Source: an uncultured Oscillospiraceae bacterium (GTDB lineage Bacteria; Bacillota; Clostridia; Oscillospirales; Oscillospiraceae). Taken from it: a DNA stretch of 43,324 nucleotides. Within the stretch, counting starts at the first letter, position 1. Each line of letters starts with the position of its first letter. The DNA is taken from assembly GCA_934589225.1 (NCBI GenBank), contig CAKTNS010000024.1:1-43324 (forward strand), read 5' to 3'. The notes below the pieces were generated by a model. The model saw only the letters and a program-made list of their open reading frames with translations. It made no database searches and was not told where the DNA came from. Shown here one piece after another: positions 40,723 through 43,324 of the stretch. The position numbers and the translations under genes are program-made.

Positions 40723-41142
40723 TCACGCCAGAGCCTCGCCCAGCTTGCGGCAGGCCTCCAGGGCATCATCGTCAGGGGTCTCCTGGCAGATCACGCTGTC
40801 GCAGGCCAGGGCAGCGCCCTTTCCCTGGCAGGTGTCTTCCCAGGTGCGCATCCATTCGCCGTCACCCCAGCCGTAGGAACCGAACAGGGCGATCTTCTTG
40901 CCGGAGAGCTTGTCCTGGCAGCCTTCAAACATGGGGCCAAACTCCGTATCCTCCAGCTCCTCGGCACCCATGGCCGGGCAGCCGAAGGCAACGGCATCAA
41001 AGGCATCCATGTTGTCGCCCTCAAATTCAGCGGCGGTAAACAGCTGGGCCTCTGCCCCGGCGCTCTTGGCGCCCTCCATAACGGCCTGGGCCATGGCCTC
41101 GGTATTGCCGGTGCCGCTCCAATAAACAACTGCGATTTTCAT
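40723..41142 (-). CDS. Flavodoxin
   Basis: A 139-residue flavodoxin, an FMN electron carrier that replaces ferredoxin when iron is scarce. The FMN phosphate loop SGTGNTE is at about 9-15, and the isoalloxazine loops are FGCPAMGAEE and GSYGWGDGEW. The ATG at 41140-41142 was chosen because the protein then starts MKIAVVYWS and GAAGGA precedes it. It lies 17 bases after the DUF3793 gene and is last in a promoter-operator controlled operon. The operon layout supports induction under metal limitation. Confidence 0.95.
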   Translation of the reverse strand: MKIAVVYWSGTGNTEAMAQAVMEGAKSAGAEAQLFTAAEFEGDNMDAFDAVAFGCPAMGAEELEDTEFGPMFEGCQDKLSGKKIALFGSYGWGDGEWMRTWEDTCQGKGAALACDSVICQETPDDDALEACRKLGEALA

Positions 41143-41159
41143 AAATAAAATTCCTTCTT

Positions 41160-41705
41160 TCAACCGGCTACGGTGAGCCGCTCAATATTTGTACCCTTGG
41201 CATACTGCTTGCAGTAGATTTCCGTACATTTTCTGTACCTGTCAAAGGTTTTTTGGGCTGCCTCTTCATTTTCATAGACCTTCCAGCAGCCGGTACACTT
41301 GCAGGGCCGGTGCTCCAGGAAGCCCCGGACATCCTCCGCCGGATAGCTCAGGAACAGGCCGATCTCATGAGGAAATTCCTCCTGCTGCCGCAGCCGCCGG
41401 GCCAGCCTGGTCAGGCATCGGTTCCCGTTCTGGCAGGGATAGCCGCATTCCCGCAGCAGCTCCCCCGAAAGGGACCGGGCCAGGTCCTCCTCCAGCCTGG
41501 AGGGCCGGTAGAGGTAGATCAGGGCCTTTTTCCCGGAGAACCGCAGGGGAACCGCACGAATGCCTTTCGTGCCCAGCCGCCGGTTCAGCTGCCGGAGAAA
41601 ATCCAGCACCTCTTCCCGGCAGACATAAGAGCAGGAAAAGAGGTTCCCGGTCTTGAGCCCCGCCAAGGTGGGGGCACAGTTGCGAACCAGCACTTCCTCA
41701 GACAT
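41160..41705 (-). CDS. DUF3793 family protein
   Basis: A 181-residue protein of a clostridial family with no known activity. Family features are the Cys-containing N-terminal CAPTLAGLKTGNLFSCS, the FPHEIGLFLSYPAEDV segment, and the CTGCWKVY stretch with tail cysteines (RKCTEIYCKQY). It has many cysteines (about nine), which could bind a metal or cluster. GGAGG precedes the ATG at 41703-41705. Its start overlaps the small upstream ORF by eight bases, and flavodoxin follows. In related genomes this family sits with flavodoxin and iron-uptake genes, which fits a role in iron handling. Confidence 0.85.
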   Translation of the reverse strand: MSEEVLVRNCAPTLAGLKTGNLFSCSYVCREEVLDFLRQLNRRLGTKGIRAVPLRFSGKKALIYLYRPSRLEEDLARSLSGELLRECGYPCQNGNRCLTRLARRLRQQEEFPHEIGLFLSYPAEDVRGFLEHRPCKCTGCWKVYENEEAAQKTFDRYRKCTEIYCKQYAKGTNIERLTVAG

Positions 41706-41826
41706 GGGGACGCCCTCCTTTCAGGACGATCCGACGCAGAGAATGCCGCAGGAGCAAAGCGCCCGTGCCGATCCCGCCGATCACTGCCAGCGCATGGACC
41801 GTGGTTAAATTTCCAATAGCATTCAT
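41698..41826 (-). CDS. 42-residue membrane peptide, first gene of the DUF3793-flavodoxin operon
   Basis: From the ATG at 41824-41826 (GGAGG eight bases upstream) a 42-residue peptide runs to a TGA inside the DUF3793 start. It has one hydrophobic segment (VHALAVIGGIGTGALLL, about 10-26) and a basic C-terminus (RHSLRRIVLKGG). The eight-base overlap with the next gene points to translational coupling. It may be a real small membrane protein or a leader that sets translation of the next gene. I do not recognise a family. Confidence 0.65.
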   Translation of the reverse strand: MNAIGNLTTVHALAVIGGIGTGALLLRHSLRRIVLKGGRPHV

Positions 41827-41875
41827 CCTTCAAACCTCCTTGTTCCGGACGGGGCTTCCACCCTTTGTGTTTTGT

Positions 41876-41928
41876 AGTTAGCCTTTGCTAACTGCCAGTA
41901 TCATACACCATGCTTCTCTATTTGTCAA
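41876..41928 (-). promoter_or_regulatory. Promoter and DtxR-like operator of the flavodoxin operon
   Basis: Promoter TTGACA (41923-41928), 17 bp, TATGAT (41900-41905) on the minus strand. A perfect dyad AGTTAGC-N4-GCTAACT (41876-41893) covers the start of transcription. It resembles DtxR/IdeR/MntR-type sites (GTTAGG/CCTAAC-like half-sites), so repression by an iron- or manganese-loaded regulator is likely. The regulator is not in the window. Confidence 0.7.
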
Positions 41929-41978
41929 GCATTATTTTCCTACTATTTTGGTAGGCAGCATCTTCCCCCGCATCCGGG

Positions 41979-42030
41979 CACACGACAATCGCATGAGCAA
42001 ACAATTTGTAACTCATGCGATTGTCGTGTG
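41979..42030. repeat. 19-bp-arm palindrome upstream of the GNAT gene
   Basis: Perfect arms CACACGACAATCGCATGAG (41979-41997) and its complement (42012-42030) enclose a 14-base loop. A partial copy of the left arm plus loop (CACGACAAT-x-GCATGAG-x-AAACAA) lies at 42593-42624, beyond the GNAT gene. Related CAATTGTCGTGT pieces occur at the junctions of the toxin array (about 10399 and 10762). Confidence 0.8.
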
Positions 42031-42105
42031 TAAATCCTGCGCACTCTTTTATTTTGTGCCCGATTGTGATACAATACTTATACAACAGAATTTACGGAGG
42101 GAACC

Positions 42106-42582
42106 ATGGAGCCGGAAATCACACTCAAGCCAATGACCGCCCAGATGTATCACGCTTTTTTCCGGGACTATCAGAACGATGCCGATTTGTATCTGGATAA
42201 AAGCGAATTTCGGGAATATACATACAACCGGGAAACGGTTGACGCTTACATCCAGCGGCAGATTTCCTTGAAGCGGCTGCCCTTTGCCATCCTGTACGGG
42301 GATGAAATGGTGGGCGAACTGAAGTTTTATGACATCAACCCCCATGAATCTGCCGCTCTGGGCATCACCGTGAAAAGCAGCCAGTACAAAGACAGGGGCT
42401 TTGGCACCCAGGCGGAGCGGCTGGCCATTAATTATGCTTTCCACAGGCTGGACATTCCTGTGCTGTATGCGGATGCCGTTTTGACAAATACCAGAAGCCA
42501 GCATGTGCTGGAAAAGGTCGGCTTTCAGCTCATTTCCCAGGACGCACGGCGGAAATACTACCGGATAAGCAGGGAGGGGTAA
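42106..42582 (+). CDS. GNAT-family N-acetyltransferase
   Basis: A 158-residue acetyltransferase of the RimJ/RimL-like branch, which moves an acetyl group from acetyl-CoA to an amine on a protein or small molecule. The acetyl-CoA loop is degenerate but in place (QYKDRGFGTQAERLAINYAF, about 92-111), and the late LTNTRSQHVLEKVGF motif is typical. GGAGG precedes the ATG. A TACAAT -10 lies about 40 bases upstream; its -35 is weak. It stands alone between two related repeat sequences, as if inserted with them. Substrate unknown. Confidence 0.88.
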   Translation: MEPEITLKPMTAQMYHAFFRDYQNDADLYLDKSEFREYTYNRETVDAYIQRQISLKRLPFAILYGDEMVGELKFYDINPHESAALGITVKSSQYKDRGFGTQAERLAINYAFHRLDIPVLYADAVLTNTRSQHVLEKVGFQLISQDARRKYYRISREG

Positions 42583-42591
42583 GTGCCTCTT

Positions 42592-42624
42592 GCACGACAA
42601 TTGCATGAGTAAACAAATTGCGAA
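42592..42624 (+). repeat. Half copy of the 41979-42030 palindrome
   Basis: Reads GCACGACAATTGCATGAGT, then AAACAAATTGCGAAC. It matches the left arm and loop of the upstream palindrome with a few changes; the right arm is absent. The two copies flank the GNAT gene in the same orientation. Confidence 0.65.
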
Positions 42625-42662
42625 CAAGAAATAAAAAGCTTTTCCAAGCCCCCTTTTTTAAA

Positions 42663-42862
42663 ATGAAAGAAAAAGGGGGTTACAAAAAAACGGAAGAAAA
42701 AGCACATGGTCAGCTGAAAAAAAGAGAGTATTATCAGACAGAAGACATCTTGAAAGTCACAGAACTGTCAAAGCGCACGCTATCGATGAAGAAAAAAACG
42801 GTTTGCTATCAGTCTGCGCCCCACTATGCTCCTTGAAACAGTTCTCAATGCTTAAAAAATGA
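42663..42862 (+). pseudogene. Decayed MerR-like HTH fragment
   Basis: In one frame from the ATG at 42663 the sequence reads a Lys-rich start, then YYQTEDILKVTELSKRTL, like a MerR N-terminal helix-turn-helix. Right after this the frame loses similarity. The next family piece, Y-D-E-x-x-x-GLLS, appears in another frame from 42785 (DEEKNGLLS) and stops at 42862. No Shine-Dalgarno is visible. It looks like a frameshifted, truncated regulator. Confidence 0.45.
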
Positions 42863-42927
42863 AGTACCGGGAGTACAGTGCGAGGGGGAGCGTTCATGCA
42901 ATCGTCCTGATCCGGGCAAACCCCGCA

Positions 42928-42956
42928 TTGACAAAGGCTTTTTCCTGTGCTATATT
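42928..42956 (+). promoter_or_regulatory. Promoter of tRNA-Leu
   Basis: TTGACA (42928-42933), 17-bp spacer, TATATT (42951-42956). It lies about 145 bases before the tRNA. The interval 42863-43101 holds no gene I can support. Confidence 0.75.
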
Positions 42957-43101
42957 GGAACACAGCCTGGGTTCAGTACCGCTGATATTCCCCCGGCCGT
43001 ATTCCATAAAATCAGGCACGCCCTGGTTTTATACCCGCGGATCAAGCGTCACGCTCCGCCTCGGTTCCCTCGCCGTGTAAAAACAGAGGTCCCCAAACCA
43101 T

Positions 43102-43184
43102 GCGGGCATGGTGGAATTGGTAGACTCGGTGGATTTAGGTTCCACTGCTAACGCGTGCAGGTTCGAGTCCTGTTGCCCGCACCA
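43102..43184 (+). tRNA. tRNA-Leu (anticodon UAG)
   Basis: An 83-base class II tRNA with encoded CCA. The acceptor stem GCGGGCA (43102-43108) pairs with TGCCCGC (43174-43180). The anticodon stem GTGGA/TCCAC holds loop TTTAGGT with anticodon TAG at 43136-43138. A long variable arm and a standard T-loop TTCGAGT follow. Confidence 0.93.
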
Positions 43185-43241
43185 AAGAGGAGCGCCGCCC
43201 TATGGGTGGCGCTCCTCTTTGGTGCGGGCAGGACTCGAACC
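43160..43241. repeat. Inverted copy of the tRNA-Leu 3' end, with terminator stem
   Basis: The tRNA 3' part and downstream sequence (43160-43196) recur as the reverse complement at 43208-43241. The central 22 bp (43175-43196 with 43208-43229) are perfect around an 11-base loop. The outer 12 bp (GGTTCGAGTCCT and its complement) also match, but the second copy lacks three bases. The inner stem AAAGAGGAGCGCC/GGCGCTCCTCTTT could end tRNA transcription. Confidence 0.85.
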
Positions 43242-43249
43242 CATTTCAA

Positions 43250-43317
43250 TGCCAAATGCCAGTGGCATTTGGCAGCAACCAGTTCAAAAACTGGTTGCCA
43301 CCATACGGTTTTGCCGT
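43250..43317. repeat. Run of three adjacent hairpins at the window end
   Basis: TGCCAAATGCC/GGCATTTGGCA (43250-43274), GCAACCAGTT/AACTGGTTGC (43275-43298) and ACGG/CCGT (43305-43317) follow each other directly after the tRNA fragment. The window stops soon after, so the full element is not seen. Confidence 0.65.
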
Positions 43318-43324
43318 GCAAAAC

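Noticed and set aside
42859..43080. A small plus-strand protein before the tRNA
   Set aside because: No ribosome binding site, the frame runs over the tRNA promoter, and the composition does not look coding.
43102..43241. Integrated prophage or island at tRNA-Leu
   Set aside because: The tRNA 3' end is repeated, but in inverted orientation, and no integrase gene lies within the window.

Overview
The window is a chromosomal segment of a GC-rich, low-copy-repeat-containing member of the Clostridia, most likely a gut Oscillospirales/Oscillospiraceae species. The signs are: strong GGAGG ribosome binding sites, sigma-A promoters of the TTGACA-17-TATAAT type, a CIRCE element in front of groESL, SecA with a SEC-C tail, YerB/DUF3048, DUF3793 next to a flavodoxin, a clostridial FliB protein, and small holin-like type I toxins. 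Assignment to a family is inference from gene content; no marker gene such as 16S rRNA is present.

Layout. 1-457: a mosaic of non-coding repeats ending in the arsR terminator. 458-2170: a CadC-like ArsR sensor and gap (GAPDH). 2228-8553: a leftward operon secA > pgeF > solute-binding lipoprotein > YerB-like lipoprotein. 8675-10002: iron-type alcohol dehydrogenase. 10051-11125: three tandem copies of a type I toxin-antitoxin unit (holin-like peptides of 29-31 residues, each with a convergent antisense RNA). 11206-13635: a BlaR1/BlaI-like sensor protease and repressor with three overlapping dyad operators. 13741-15386: a MATE exporter behind a long structured leader. 15450-16665: diguanylate cyclase. 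16737-18144: MsmK/UgpC-type ATPase. 18226-19269: FliB. 19299-21401: CIRCE-groES-groEL. 21438-30529: a leftward surface-glycan cluster (galactofuranosyltransferase-like GT2, a GT2-GT2-TupA fusion, a DUF4422/GT8-like protein, a Wzm/Wzt exporter, UDP-galactopyranose mutase) whose central part is more AT-rich than its flanks. 30598-31292: a 100-bp segment bounded by perfect 11-bp inverted repeats, carrying a consensus promoter, directly beside a serine recombinase gene. 31373-37376: an Entner-Doudoroff-type sugar-acid operon (IlvD/Edd dehydratase, GntP permease, KDPG aldolase, KDG kinase) with a GntR regulator. 37382-39055: a HipA-like kinase and HTH pair with a palindromic operator. 39126-40531: a yybP-ykoY (Mn2+) riboswitch in front of an AI-2E family transporter. 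40723-41928: a metal-regulated-looking operon of a 42-residue membrane peptide, DUF3793 protein and flavodoxin. 41979-42624: a GNAT gene flanked by a palindrome and its half copy. 42663-43317: a decayed MerR-like fragment, tRNA-Leu(UAG), an inverted partial copy of that tRNA's 3' end, and a run of hairpins.

The strongest discovery candidates are (i) the likely invertible promoter that appears to phase-vary the galactofuranose glycan cluster, now read as facing away from it (OFF), (ii) the triple type I toxin array, (iii) the Mn2+ riboswitch controlling an AI-2E family protein, and (iv) the kissing-loop leader of the MATE gene. All were read by eye from the sequence; no database search was run.
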